Positions 44,998 through 54,542 are shown, counted from the first letter of the stretch. The stretch is DNA of 64,000 nucleotides from Kordia aestuariivivens (GCF_014397005.1 NZ_JACGWS010000017.1:1-64000); one strand, 5' to 3'. Notes: generated by a model not told the origin, from the sequence alone. Numbers and translations: made by a program.

Positions 44998-45666
44998 ATG
45001 AAGTTCAAAAAAGTTTTAGTCGCAGAAGATACCGATAGTAGTAATATTGGTTTAGTATTTAAGTTGAAAGAAATAGGAATAGAGATAGTTGAATCATCCC
45101 AATCATGTGATGGTGCAATTTTGAAGATTAAGAAAGGACTTCATTACAAACAACCTTTTGATTTATTAATCAGTGATTTATCTTTTGTAACGAATACTCA
45201 AAACCCTAAAATTACTACAGGAGAAGTACTTATTGCAGAAGTGAAAAAGTTACAACAAACAATAAAAGTTATTGCATTTTCCGTTAACAATCAACAAACA
45301 GTAATTAATCATTTAACCAATGAAATAGGCATTGATGGTTATGTATGTAAGGGGTTAAACGGTACAAAAGAACTTCTCAAAGCAATTGAAGCTGTTCAAG
45401 ATGATAAAAAGTACTTATGTCCAATTTCTAGTGCCACGTTACATCAAAAAAATGTTTTTCAATTAGATGATTACGAAAAACAACTACTTCAATTAGTTGC
45501 CCGTGGTTTAAAGCAAGATGAAATTGCAGATTACTTCAAATCAAAAGGTATCAATCCAAATAGCAGACGTTCCGTTGAAGATCGTTTAAGCAGACTTCGC
45601 GATAATTTTAATGCAAATACTACTTCACAACTCATTTACCTTGCTCAAAGCTTAGACCTTATTTAA
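44998..45666 (+). CDS. LuxR/NarL-type response regulator
   Basis: 222 residues with receiver domain (acidic E10-D11, phospho-acceptor D60 in FDLLISDLSF, conserved lysine in YVCKGLN) and a C-terminal HTH (about 150-215, YEKQLLQLVARGLKQDEIADYFKSK). The open frame starts earlier, at 44887 inside the kinase, but MKFKKVLVAEDTD is the real start. Partner of the upstream kinase. It may bind one of the GTGGTTTTCC-type sites near it. Confidence 0.92.
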   Translation: MKFKKVLVAEDTDSSNIGLVFKLKEIGIEIVESSQSCDGAILKIKKGLHYKQPFDLLISDLSFVTNTQNPKITTGEVLIAEVKKLQQTIKVIAFSVNNQQTVINHLTNEIGIDGYVCKGLNGTKELLKAIEAVQDDKKYLCPISSATLHQKNVFQLDDYEKQLLQLVARGLKQDEIADYFKSKGINPNSRRSVEDRLSRLRDNFNANTTSQLIYLAQSLDLI

Positions 45667-45696
45667 TATTTCAACACTACTTTATTTTTTTGCTAT

Positions 45697-45713
45697 CGTG
45701 GATTTCCACAAGT
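45697..45713. promoter_or_regulatory. GTGGATTTCCAC palindrome upstream of the HNH gene
   Basis: GTGGATTTCCACAAG resembles the GTGGTTTTCCGTAA core shared by the tkt and cas9 upstream regions. It lies 60-70 bases before the HNH nuclease, just after the response regulator. Confidence 0.35.
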
Positions 45714-45769
45714 GATTGATATTTAATCGTTTTAGATTTGTATCAGTATAAACTTAAAAAGATACAATC

Positions 45770-46069
45770 ATGGCGAGAAAATCAAATACAAACCGAATAG
45801 GTGGTAGTTGGTCAGATATACAAAAGTTAAGTATTTGGAGAAAAGCAAACAGAATTAACGGTAAATCTTCTCTTACATGGAGAAAAGATAAATGTGGAAA
45901 AGTAATTAAATGGTCTGAATTTGGAAATAGAAATTCAACTTACGGTTGGGAAATTGACCATATCGTTGCAGTAGCAAACGGAGGAAGTGATTACCTCAGT
46001 AACTTACAACCATTACACTGGAGAAATAATACAACTAAAGCAGATAAACGTTATTGGAGGTGTCCTTAA
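45770..46069 (+). CDS. HNH endonuclease
   Basis: 99 residues. The HNH core WEIDHIVAVANGGSDYLSNLQPLHWRNNTTKADK has the D-H, N and H ligands of a metal-dependent nuclease. No DNA-binding domain or partner is seen. Small HNH genes of this kind occur in mobile and defence islands. Confidence 0.85.
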   Translation: MARKSNTNRIGGSWSDIQKLSIWRKANRINGKSSLTWRKDKCGKVIKWSEFGNRNSTYGWEIDHIVAVANGGSDYLSNLQPLHWRNNTTKADKRYWRCP

Positions 46070-46119
46070 TTAAACTTATACCTTTAATATTTATTCAAAC
46101 AAAAAACACTAATAAGATC

Positions 46120-46656
46120 ATGAGAAATATTCTAGTAATAATTATTTTATTGATATGCAATTTAGCATTTGCTCAACCACCAAAAGTCAAGGAGTCTAAA
46201 ATGTTAGACTTTGTTTCAAAAAAAGGAGTGATTATGAAATTTGAAGATTTTAATTTACCCAAAATAAAATCAGCTTATGGTAATTGCGAAGTTAAAATTA
46301 GGAAAATTGTATCTGGAGAGATAGCAAAATACTTTCTTCAGATTTCAAAAAAAGGTAAATACAATACAGTAACTTCTTCTATTGCTTATGAAGATATCAT
46401 TGAAATAGAAAAAGCTTTAACAGCTTTAAAAATTCAAGCAACCAAAGATATATCTACAAGAGCTGACTACTTAGAGAATAAATTTATTAGTGATGATGAA
46501 TTCCTGCTAGGTTATTATGTTAGCAAAAACAAAATTACTTGGTATATGAAACTTGATACAGGAAACGATGGGACTGTTTTTTTGAAATCTGATGAAGTAA
46601 TAGCAAATGCTTTAAAAACGGGAAGAGAAAAAATAACATTATTAAAACAAGAATAA
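46120..46656 (+). CDS. Exported hypothetical protein
   Basis: 178 residues from MRNILVIIILLICNLAFAQ, a clear signal peptide. The frame opens earlier at 46054 but that part lacks protein-like sequence. The mature region is lysine-rich; family unknown. Next gene starts 33 bases later. Confidence 0.6.
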   Translation: MRNILVIIILLICNLAFAQPPKVKESKMLDFVSKKGVIMKFEDFNLPKIKSAYGNCEVKIRKIVSGEIAKYFLQISKKGKYNTVTSSIAYEDIIEIEKALTALKIQATKDISTRADYLENKFISDDEFLLGYYVSKNKITWYMKLDTGNDGTVFLKSDEVIANALKTGREKITLLKQE

Positions 46657-46689
46657 TTCTGATACTATAATTCTTTAACCATAATAAAG

Positions 46690-47058
46690 ATGAAACACTT
46701 ATGCTATATTATTTATACGATTATATTCCTAGTCTCTTCTGATCTTGTTTCACAAACTGTGTACACTACAAAATCAGGAAAAAAATATCATAAATCGAGT
46801 TGTAGATATCTTAAAAAGTCACATAAAGAGTTAACCATAAATAAAGCGAAAAGTTTAGGTTATATACCTTGTAAAGTTTGTAAGCTGACTACAAAAAACA
46901 CTTCTAGCAAGCTGAGTAAAAATAAAGAATCTGTTGAACCACCCGAAAAGATTAAAAGGAAAACAACTTCACAATGTAGAGGAAAAAAGAAATCAGGTGA
47001 ACGTTGTCAAAATCAAACTAAAAATGCAGATAAAAGATGTTACCTACATCAGAAATAA
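46690..47058 (+). CDS. Exported Cys-rich small protein (DUF5763-like)
   Basis: 122 residues with a signal peptide (about 1-20), then an Ada-like YTTKSGKKYHKSSCRYLKKSHKELT and CKVCK, and a C-terminal CRGKKKSGERCQNQTKNADKRC that resembles small zinc-binding DUF5763-type segments. Function unknown. Confidence 0.6.
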   Translation: MKHLCYIIYTIIFLVSSDLVSQTVYTTKSGKKYHKSSCRYLKKSHKELTINKAKSLGYIPCKVCKLTTKNTSSKLSKNKESVEPPEKIKRKTTSQCRGKKKSGERCQNQTKNADKRCYLHQK

Positions 47059-47085
47059 AAAATCAAATAAACAAGTAATACTATC

Positions 47086-48132
47086 ATGGATATACAAAGT
47101 AAACTAAAAGAGCTTTCTGAAAAAATTGATTTGATGAAAGAACAAATACTCACAGAAGAAGCGACTAAAACAGCTTTTGTATTGCCATTCATTAATTTAC
47201 TAGGGTACGATATTTTCAATCCAACAGAAGTCGTTCCTGAATTTACGGCAGATGTAGGCTTGAAAAAAGGTGAGAAAGTTGATTATGCAATTTTTCAAGA
47301 TAATATTCCAATTCTCATTATGGAATGTAAACATTGGGTTGAAAGTTTAGATACTCATAGTTCACAGTTAATTAGATATTTTCATGCATCTAAATCAAGA
47401 TTTGCTTTGTTAACCAATGGTATTGAATATCGTTTTTACACTGATTTGGAAGAGAAAAATAAAATGGACAATAAACCATTTTTAGAATTTACAATTACAC
47501 ATTTAAAAGATTCAATAGTAAATGAAATATCAAAATTTCATAAATCAAACTTTGATGTTACTAAAATCTTAAACAATGCTAGTTCTTTAAAATATACCCA
47601 AGAAATTAAAAAAGTTTTTAGTAGTGAACTCGTAAAGACTAGCCCTGAATTTACTAGATTTTTTGCTTCAAAAGTATACAGTGGGAGATTAACAGAACGT
47701 GTGATGGAGCAATTTAGTGAACTAGTTCATAAAGCTATCAATCAATTGATAAGCGACAAGGTAAACGATAGACTCCAAAGCGCCCTCAATAAAGAAACTG
47801 AACAACAAATTGAAGAAAATATAGAAGAAGTTGAAGTAAGTAAGGTAAACACAACAGAAGAGGAATTAGATGGATTTAAAATAGTAGTTGCAATATTAAG
47901 AAGAAATATAGCGCATGAACGAATATTTTACAGAGATACACAATCCTATTTTGGAATTTTGCTAGATAATAATAATCGGAAACCTCTTTGTAGACTGCAT
48001 CTAAGTGGTGGAAAAAAATACCTAGGACTAATTGAAGAAAACAAAAAAGAAATTAAAGTACATATAGAAACAATTGATGATATTTACGCTCACCAAGAAG
48101 CACTTTTACAGACTGTAACTTATTATGATTGA
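47086..48132 (+). CDS. Stand-alone HsdR-N-like restriction nuclease
   Basis: 348 residues. The N-terminal half is like the nuclease domain of type I restriction subunits: PTEVVPEFTADVGLKKGEKVDYAIF and the PD-(D/E)XK core ILIMECKHW. No helicase or methylase domain follows, and no modification gene is near. The C-terminal half is a separate helical and beta domain of unknown family. Possibly a degraded type I or type IV restriction enzyme. Confidence 0.75.
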   Translation: MDIQSKLKELSEKIDLMKEQILTEEATKTAFVLPFINLLGYDIFNPTEVVPEFTADVGLKKGEKVDYAIFQDNIPILIMECKHWVESLDTHSSQLIRYFHASKSRFALLTNGIEYRFYTDLEEKNKMDNKPFLEFTITHLKDSIVNEISKFHKSNFDVTKILNNASSLKYTQEIKKVFSSELVKTSPEFTRFFASKVYSGRLTERVMEQFSELVHKAINQLISDKVNDRLQSALNKETEQQIEENIEEVEVSKVNTTEEELDGFKIVVAILRRNIAHERIFYRDTQSYFGILLDNNNRKPLCRLHLSGGKKYLGLIEENKKEIKVHIETIDDIYAHQEALLQTVTYYD

Positions 48133-48214
48133 AATTGATTTTTTTAATTAAATAGTTAACCTAAACCTCAAACCAAAAATAGTCAAATATGTTTTTTATT
48201 TTACCCTTTTATTA

Positions 48215-49936
48215 CTACTCATATAAATCAAACTCTTTATTTGTTAATAGTCTTAGCAGTCTAGGAACTTCCGTAATGAAGTAATTAGGAATGCCTTTGT
48301 TGGTTTCTATATAGGTGTAAACTTGTGGTAATGCAATTGTACCTTTTATATATAGTTTTATTTGATCTCTTACTTTTTCCTCGTTTGTTTTTTGTCTACG
48401 TCGTGCGCCAGCTTTTGTTGCTGCTTGTTGCTTCCTTGTTGCACGTAAATCTTGATACTTTTGATATTGTTTAAGCCATTTTACCGTATATGCAAACCCA
48501 CCTTCACTTGGTTGTTTACGTGTTGCATCAAAATAGATAGATGGAAAATGTATGACATACTGTTTTTTACTTCTAAAAAAACGTTTTGCACGACCTATTC
48601 GGTACACTAAAAAGCCAAACATGTAGAGCAACGTTTCTTTTCTTGGAATGCTTCCGTTTGGATTACACAGGTACTCATCATCAATTTGAAGGTATGCATT
48701 GTGCCAACTTCCGTAATACACATTTTGTCCTTTCCAAATTGGTGCTGCTATTTTAACGAATTGCTGTAAGAGCAGTTCTCTAAATTCTTCTCTTGACATG
48801 GCACCTTGTCTAGCTTCTGTTTCTAAACGTCTAGTCATGTTGGAAGCAGAAAAACTGTATGTATCATAGTGATGTTCAGTTAGTGCATTTAGAAAAACGG
48901 TTTTGTATAAAACTTGACCTCGTAAATACTCTGATAACTCATTTTTCGGGAAATTTTCGCCGCCACCTAGTTTGCCTTCGTTCTGATTAGATTTTTTATG
49001 AGGACTATCGCTTCTGGTGTTCTTGTAAGTGTTCTTGTTTTTGTTGCTATTTTCAGCAGCAAAAGAAAATACTTCCGCATCTTGGGAATGGTTATCAACA
49101 TTCCCTACTTTTTTTATTATTTCTTTAGTAAATGTTCTTGTATCTTCACTTTTATCCTGAAAATTTTGCATTAAAACAACCTTAACTACTTGATTATCAT
49201 TAAGCGTTATTTGTTTTTCATGCATGCAAAAGATAGCCTTGTTGATAAAGAAGTTAACAGGTTTTTTAGAGCCATGAAAACGATATTCTGTAAGTATACC
49301 CGCATCACGTAATCGATAGATATGATTCTGAACTGTTCGGGATGAATATAAAATTCTAGGTTGTCCATCGTTTGTTAAGTGTGCAATTCCTGTAGAGGTT
49401 ATTTTTGCTTTTGGGAAGCTAACACCAAGTTTTGTGTCAAGTGTCTTTAAATGATTGCGTAAATCAGCTAGTTGATTGCCATATTGCCATAGAATCACTT
49501 CAAAAGTACGTTCATGCATGGCTTTAATCTTACGATGTAACTTTTTTGTAAGCAGTAACATAGTACCATTTTGAGACGCTACAAACAAATTATAATCTTT
49601 AATGGATAACCATTTTACTTTAATTCCTTTATGTATTTTATTTTTAAAGTTTGAGTTTGCAACAATGGCTTGTTGCTCTAATTTATGTGTAGTAACAAAC
49701 TCTGAAACACGTTTATTATATATTTTAATGTCCTCATTTCTTTTCTTTACATACTCATTGTAACCGTTCACATAAACCCTGTAGCGTTGTAACATTGTTA
49801 AGCGGTCTTCACTTAGCATGTATGGGCGTAATGTTTTTTCAGGAATTTGATCTTTAATGATTATCAAATTACTGTCATGTTGATTTGTTGCTTCCTTGTT
49901 GCTGTTTTGTTGCATCTCTTTTTCTTTTTGTTGCAC
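48215..49936 (-). CDS. Winged-helix protein, plasmid/ICE type
   Basis: 573 residues. Middle region AKITSTGIAHLTNDGQPRILYSSRTVQNHIYRLRDAGILTEYRFHGS is a winged-helix DNA-binding segment. The rest is helical and basic. The type is seen beside integrases in Bacteroidota mobile elements and may be a replication or maintenance protein. The N-terminus is Gln/Asn-rich. The following small gene is 8 bases away. Confidence 0.6.
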   Translation of the reverse strand: MQQKEKEMQQNSNKEATNQHDSNLIIIKDQIPEKTLRPYMLSEDRLTMLQRYRVYVNGYNEYVKKRNEDIKIYNKRVSEFVTTHKLEQQAIVANSNFKNKIHKGIKVKWLSIKDYNLFVASQNGTMLLLTKKLHRKIKAMHERTFEVILWQYGNQLADLRNHLKTLDTKLGVSFPKAKITSTGIAHLTNDGQPRILYSSRTVQNHIYRLRDAGILTEYRFHGSKKPVNFFINKAIFCMHEKQITLNDNQVVKVVLMQNFQDKSEDTRTFTKEIIKKVGNVDNHSQDAEVFSFAAENSNKNKNTYKNTRSDSPHKKSNQNEGKLGGGENFPKNELSEYLRGQVLYKTVFLNALTEHHYDTYSFSASNMTRRLETEARQGAMSREEFRELLLQQFVKIAAPIWKGQNVYYGSWHNAYLQIDDEYLCNPNGSIPRKETLLYMFGFLVYRIGRAKRFFRSKKQYVIHFPSIYFDATRKQPSEGGFAYTVKWLKQYQKYQDLRATRKQQAATKAGARRRQKTNEEKVRDQIKLYIKGTIALPQVYTYIETNKGIPNYFITEVPRLLRLLTNKEFDLYE

Positions 49937-49944
49937 GTGATTTT

Positions 49945-50274
49945 TTAGCTAGATATAGTAGTTTTAACGGAAAAGAAGTCTTGATGTGAAAGAAGGGAAG
50001 TAAGTGTTGTTACTTCCCAAAATTCACCTAAATATGATGGATCATGCCATCGCTTCATGGTTCTTATATATTGTTGCAGTTTGTTGCTTTGTTGCAAGTG
50101 TTCATTAAAGAAATTGAATACTTGGCAAGTGTTTTTCAGGATAGTATTTTGCTTGTTGGTAAACTCGTTGTAGACTTTAGCGTTCTCAATAAGATTATGA
50201 AAACGTTCGCATATGGCATTAATAACACCAACAAAAGACGGATTGAGTTTATTTAGTTCTTGTTCCATTATCAA
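49945..50274 (-). CDS. Hypothetical protein upstream of the winged-helix gene
   Basis: 109 residues, helical, 8 bases upstream of the winged-helix gene on the same strand, so probably translated with it. Unknown family. Within its DNA a 9-bp hairpin, GGGAAGTAA/TTACTTCCC, occurs near 49995-50020. Confidence 0.55.
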   Translation of the reverse strand: MIMEQELNKLNPSFVGVINAICERFHNLIENAKVYNEFTNKQNTILKNTCQVFNFFNEHLQQSNKLQQYIRTMKRWHDPSYLGEFWEVTTLTSLLSHQDFFSVKTTISS

Positions 50275-50300
50275 TAGTTTAAGATGCTATTAATAAGGAA

Positions 50301-50430
50301 GCGTGTTCTTTTACAAACACGCTAATTGCCTTCAAATCCTCAATGAAAAAGTTCGATTTTAGAAACCTTGGGGGTACAGAGAAAATTTCTTCTTAAAAGT
50401 AAAATCCCAACAGCGATGTTGGGATTTTTT
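50301..50430 (+). promoter_or_regulatory. Hairpin, 17-residue peptide frame and strong terminator
   Basis: GCGTGTT/AACACGC hairpin at 50301-50322. ATG at 50343 opens a 17-residue frame MKKFDFRNLGGTEKISS, with the wording of a GG leader, ending at 50396. A terminator, ATCCCAAC/GTTGGGAT with a strong T run, follows at 50401-50430. On the minus strand the terminator serves the small frame at 50447-50644. Confidence 0.4.
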
Positions 50431-50446
50431 TATTTTTAATATCTCA

Positions 50447-50644
50447 TTAAAAGAATGTTGGATCTCCTGATGTTGTTGTGAGTATCATATCATCTACAGT
50501 AAATATATCAATATCAATACTACCATAATTTGAGAAATTACAAGCTAAATAATTACTTACCTCAAATGAAAATGCGCGAATCAATATAAAATCTCTTGTA
50601 GTTTTCCTATAATTCCGTGAATTGTCATATACGATACTACGCAA
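50447..50644 (-). CDS. Doubtful 65-residue frame
   Basis: MRSIVYDNSRNYRKTTRDFI, then DIDIFTVDDMILTTTSGDPTFF at the C-terminus. It ends near the terminator at 50401-50430. No homology is recognised and it may not be real. Confidence 0.3.
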   Translation of the reverse strand: MRSIVYDNSRNYRKTTRDFILIRAFSFEVSNYLACNFSNYGSIDIDIFTVDDMILTTTSGDPTFF

Positions 50645-50670
50645 TTCCGTGAATTGTCATATACGGTACT
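50611..50670. repeat. 28-bp direct repeat, period 32
   Basis: Copies at 50611-50638 and 50643-50670 differ by one base. Each contains the imperfect palindrome AATTCCGTGAATT. Upstream of the M4 protease. Confidence 0.8.
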
Positions 50671-50747
50671 TCTATTCGCTTTTTTTTGTCTTTACATTTA
50701 ATCATTATTTACTTCAAAAAAACCAATTCTAATTAAATTTTACATTT

Positions 50748-53700
50748 ATGAAAACAAAAAAAACATTTATTTTATGGATCCTCTTTTTTGGACTATTTCT
50801 TCAAGGAATAGCGCAAGAAAGTAAAATTGATAAAAAAGTAATTTCCGAACTTGGAAATTCTACTTTTATTAATTTCAATGAAGCAAATTCCTATAAAGTC
50901 AGCCAAGTACAATCTTTCTTTAAAGAAGAATTAAAAATAAAAACAAATGATGAACTAAGAAAGATTCATACAAAAACGGACCGTCTTTCATTCACTCATT
51001 ACACCTATCAACACTATTACAACAACATAAAAGTTGAGCATGGTGTTTATAAAGTTCATACTAGAGATGGACTCCTAAAACGAGCTAATGGCGAATTTTA
51101 CGATGTGAAACTAGCGTCAACAACGGCAACTATTTCTGCAAAGAGGGCATTTGAAACGCTTCTAACTAAGATTAATGCTAAAACCTATGCTTGGGAAAAT
51201 GAAGATAATCCGCTACGAGGTGATTATCTGAAACCTGAAGGTGAATTGGTAATTCTTCCAGTTAAGAATAGTCAGAAAACTGGTTTTGAATACAAATTGG
51301 TTTATAAATATGACATTTACACCTTAGCTCCTTTTGATAGAGCTATTTATTTTGTTGATGCCAATTCAGGTAACATCGTTGCTAAAGAACAAATTATGTG
51401 TTCTTCAGATGCAGATACCATGTACAGTGGACAAAGAAATATTGAAACACAAGGTGCAGCGAACGGTTTTCCAAACGGTTTTAGACTTTTTGACGCGACT
51501 AGAGGTAATGGAATACATACCCGAAATAATCAAGGAGTTTTGAATAGTAATTTAGGCGGGGCTATTGATTTTATAGACGCAGACGATAATTGGACTGCTG
51601 CAGAATGGAATAATGCTGACCAAGATCAAGCAGCATTAGATGCGCACTGGGGATTGGAAATGACCTATGATTATTTTTCTACCGTCCATGAAAGAGATAG
51701 TTATGATGGTAGCGGCGCTAGAATAAATGCATTTGTACACGTAATTTTTCCAATCAGAGATAATTTTGGAAATATTGTTGATACTACTCCTAATAATGCA
51801 CAATGGACTGGAGACAATATCGTATTTGGGGATGGAGATGGTACAATATTTAGTCCGTTAACATCTTTAGATGTCTGTGCCCATGAATTGGGGCATGCAG
51901 TAGATCAAGCACTAATGTCTTCTAATTTAGTATATCTAAATGAATCTGGAGCGCTTAACGAAGGTCTTTCAGATATTTGGGGCGCTTGTGTTGTAAGTAT
52001 GGCTGCTCCTGAAAAGAACAGATGGTTTGCAGGTGAAGATGTTACACCCAATGCTTATGCACTAAGAGATATGTCTGACCCAAATAATTTAAACTTACCT
52101 GATACTTATCAAGGTACTTTTTGGGCTACTGGTCCAGGTGATTTTGGAGGTGTTCATACAAACAGTAGCGTATTAAATCATTGGTTCTTTTTATTAGTAG
52201 AAGGATCAGCGAGTACTGATGAAGTAAACGATAATGGAGATACATTTAGTGTTAATGGAATTGGTATTCATGATGCAGAACAAATAGCATACAGAATGCA
52301 AACCGAATATCTAACTTCAGGTTCTACTTTTGCACTTGCTCGAGAAGGCGCCATTAATGCCGCAACTGATTTATTTGGTGCATGTTCTCCTCAAACAGTA
52401 GCTACTCAAAATGCCTTTTATGCTGTAGGCGTGGGCGATGAGAGTGATATAGATGAAGTATTGGCGTTTCATTTTCAAGATGCTCAAGGAAACATAAAAA
52501 ATGAATTTTGTGATGGAGAAACTATTTTTTTAAATGGTAATGCAACCATTCAAGGCTCGCAGAATAAGTATTATATGGATGTTTGGAGAGTTAACAATGA
52601 CGGAACTATCACTTGGTTAGCAAGTCAGGGATCTTCTAATTCTACATCTCCTGGCTGGTTTAATGGGAGTCCAGGTCTAATCGATATTACTGATTTATAT
52701 GCAAATGATCCTGATGGAAGTGTGATTTTTCAAAACGGTGTAACGTATCGAATAAAATTAGCAATTAATGCTGATGAATGTGGATGGTTTCCATTGGAAC
52801 ATGATTTCACAATGCATGGCAGCGATATAGAATTTCATTATGAAGATGCACAGAAAGATAAAGATATTGAATTTTGCTTAGGCGAAGACGTCTTTCTTAA
52901 CGGAAGCGATAATTTTGAGGTTGATGAATATTTTTTGACTTTATATAAATTAAACTCAAGTGGTACATATACTTGGATTGTAGGTACAGGTTGGATACAA
53001 GGAAATTTAGAAAACCCTGTAAATGTTACAGAAATATTTGAAAATTTACCCGGTACTGATGCTGTTACTTTTCACCCTAGAACCTATGCTGTAAAATTAT
53101 CACTTAAAAGTCCTGGTTGTGGTCAGATATCAGTTCAGAAAGATTTCACTTATGTAGATGGAAACCTTTCTATTGCATATCACTACGAAGACAAAGACGG
53201 TAACAAAGACGACACGTTTTGCTTAGGAGAAGGCGTATATCTTAATGGAAGTGAAAGTATTGAAGTTGATGAAATTTTTATGAGTCTGTGGATTCTAAAT
53301 GGAAGTGGAAACTATGAATGGATTGTAGGCACAGATTGGATACCAAGTAGCTTAGATATTCCTATAAATATTACCGAGATATTTGAAAACTTACCAGGTA
53401 ATAATGCTGTTACTTTTCAAGGCAATAGGACGTATGCCGTTAAGTTATCAATTATAGATCCAGTTTGTGGGCAACTATGGCTACAACAAAGTTTTACACT
53501 TGAAGAATGCTGTCTGCTAGATCCACCGACAACTATACAAACACTAGGCAACACCGTTGTTTGGAATCCTGTTCCTGGAGCTGTTGGGTACATTGTAGAA
53601 AGTACAAATGTTTGGGCACAGAATTGTAGTTGTACTTGGCCGATTTCTATGGTGCCGATTCAAACTTCCAATACAAGTGTTACATTACCTTTAGGTTTTA

Positions 53701-54062
53701 ACAATTGTACTTCTATTCAAATAAGAACCATCTGCTCTAATGGTGCTACTTCATTACCTTCGGACCTGATTTGTGTGCAATATGGTCATTTTCTAAATAG
53801 AGTAGCAATTACCTCTATTTCACCTAATCCAAATAAAGGAATGATGAGTGTAAAAGTTGTTGCTGATACGAATATAAAAGATGTCTCTTTAAAAATTCAC
53901 AATTTTAATGGTCATCAAATACAAAATTTTGAACAGTTAAAACTAGATAAAGGAGTCTTGGAACTCAATTTAGATTTGCGTTCAAAATTAAAACAAGGAT
54001 TGTATATTTTCATTTTTACTGTTGGAGATGAAGTTATTACAAAACGTGTAGTTATTGAATAG
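50748..54062 (+). CDS. Secreted M4 (thermolysin-like) metalloprotease with T9SS sorting domain
   Basis: 1104 residues. Signal peptide; thermolysin-type propeptide (about 30-170); catalytic domain with zinc site H379-E-L-G-H383 and E405 in NEGLSD; three ~100-residue repeats (begin HFQDAQGN, HYEDAQKD, HYEDKDGN, each with FCxGExxxLNG and YxWIVG-type segment) at about 580-920; a C-terminal domain ending in the T9SS type A sorting signal (SISPNPNKGMMSVKVV ... KRVVIE). It is exported across the outer membrane and the tail removed or anchored. Confidence 0.95.
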   Translation: MKTKKTFILWILFFGLFLQGIAQESKIDKKVISELGNSTFINFNEANSYKVSQVQSFFKEELKIKTNDELRKIHTKTDRLSFTHYTYQHYYNNIKVEHGVYKVHTRDGLLKRANGEFYDVKLASTTATISAKRAFETLLTKINAKTYAWENEDNPLRGDYLKPEGELVILPVKNSQKTGFEYKLVYKYDIYTLAPFDRAIYFVDANSGNIVAKEQIMCSSDADTMYSGQRNIETQGAANGFPNGFRLFDATRGNGIHTRNNQGVLNSNLGGAIDFIDADDNWTAAEWNNADQDQAALDAHWGLEMTYDYFSTVHERDSYDGSGARINAFVHVIFPIRDNFGNIVDTTPNNAQWTGDNIVFGDGDGTIFSPLTSLDVCAHELGHAVDQALMSSNLVYLNESGALNEGLSDIWGACVVSMAAPEKNRWFAGEDVTPNAYALRDMSDPNNLNLPDTYQGTFWATGPGDFGGVHTNSSVLNHWFFLLVEGSASTDEVNDNGDTFSVNGIGIHDAEQIAYRMQTEYLTSGSTFALAREGAINAATDLFGACSPQTVATQNAFYAVGVGDESDIDEVLAFHFQDAQGNIKNEFCDGETIFLNGNATIQGSQNKYYMDVWRVNNDGTITWLASQGSSNSTSPGWFNGSPGLIDITDLYANDPDGSVIFQNGVTYRIKLAINADECGWFPLEHDFTMHGSDIEFHYEDAQKDKDIEFCLGEDVFLNGSDNFEVDEYFLTLYKLNSSGTYTWIVGTGWIQGNLENPVNVTEIFENLPGTDAVTFHPRTYAVKLSLKSPGCGQISVQKDFTYVDGNLSIAYHYEDKDGNKDDTFCLGEGVYLNGSESIEVDEIFMSLWILNGSGNYEWIVGTDWIPSSLDIPINITEIFENLPGNNAVTFQGNRTYAVKLSIIDPVCGQLWLQQSFTLEECCLLDPPTTIQTLGNTVVWNPVPGAVGYIVESTNVWAQNCSCTWPISMVPIQTSNTSVTLPLGFNNCTSIQIRTICSNGATSLPSDLICVQYGHFLNRVAITSISPNPNKGMMSVKVVADTNIKDVSLKIHNFNGHQIQNFEQLKLDKGVLELNLDLRSKLKQGLYIFIFTVGDEVITKRVVIE

Positions 54063-54304
54063 AAATAAAAAATAATATAGTTAGATAGCTAGAGTCATCT
54101 ATAAAGTAATTTATAGGTGGCTCTTAAGTTTTTTAATGTTGGAGTTTTTGAAAATTCTGTAAATACATCTATTCCTATGATATTAGACAGTGATGTTGCT
54201 ATATTTTTGTATTTAAACTACTGTTTGAATGTTAAATACGGGCTTACCGTACATGGTTTTTCATTTATTTTCATAATTTTCCTACATAACCAAAATTTTA
54301 TATC

Positions 54305-54490
54305 ATGAAAAAAAAGAACCTAAAATCATTAAAGCTTAACAAAAAGTCAGTTTCCAATCTTTCGTTATCAAATGTGAAAGGTGGTCTTCCGTATGTTACA
54401 TTTGGAATTCCTTGTAATACTGATGAATATTGGTGTCATTCAAATCTTTGGGCGTGTCCTACATATCCTCTTGTATGTGGACCTATATAA
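54305..54490 (+). CDS. Class I lanthipeptide-like precursor (1)
   Basis: 61 residues. Leader MKKKNLKSLKLNKKSVSNLS followed by NVKGG, then a core with four Cys and several Ser/Thr (NTDEYWCHS). The leader wording is that of Bacteroidota class I lanthipeptide precursors. No LanB, LanC or transporter is in the window. A terminator follows at 54541. Confidence 0.65.
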   Translation: MKKKNLKSLKLNKKSVSNLSLSNVKGGLPYVTFGIPCNTDEYWCHSNLWACPTYPLVCGPI

Positions 54491-54542
54491 TTCGTAGTTT
54501 TCAAGCAAACGTTGCCACAAGTTTCGTTAGCTAGATCAATAA

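Noticed and set aside
54117-54308. 63-residue plus-strand frame before the lanthipeptide-like gene
   Set aside because: Chance frame in AT-rich spacer, no features of a gene.
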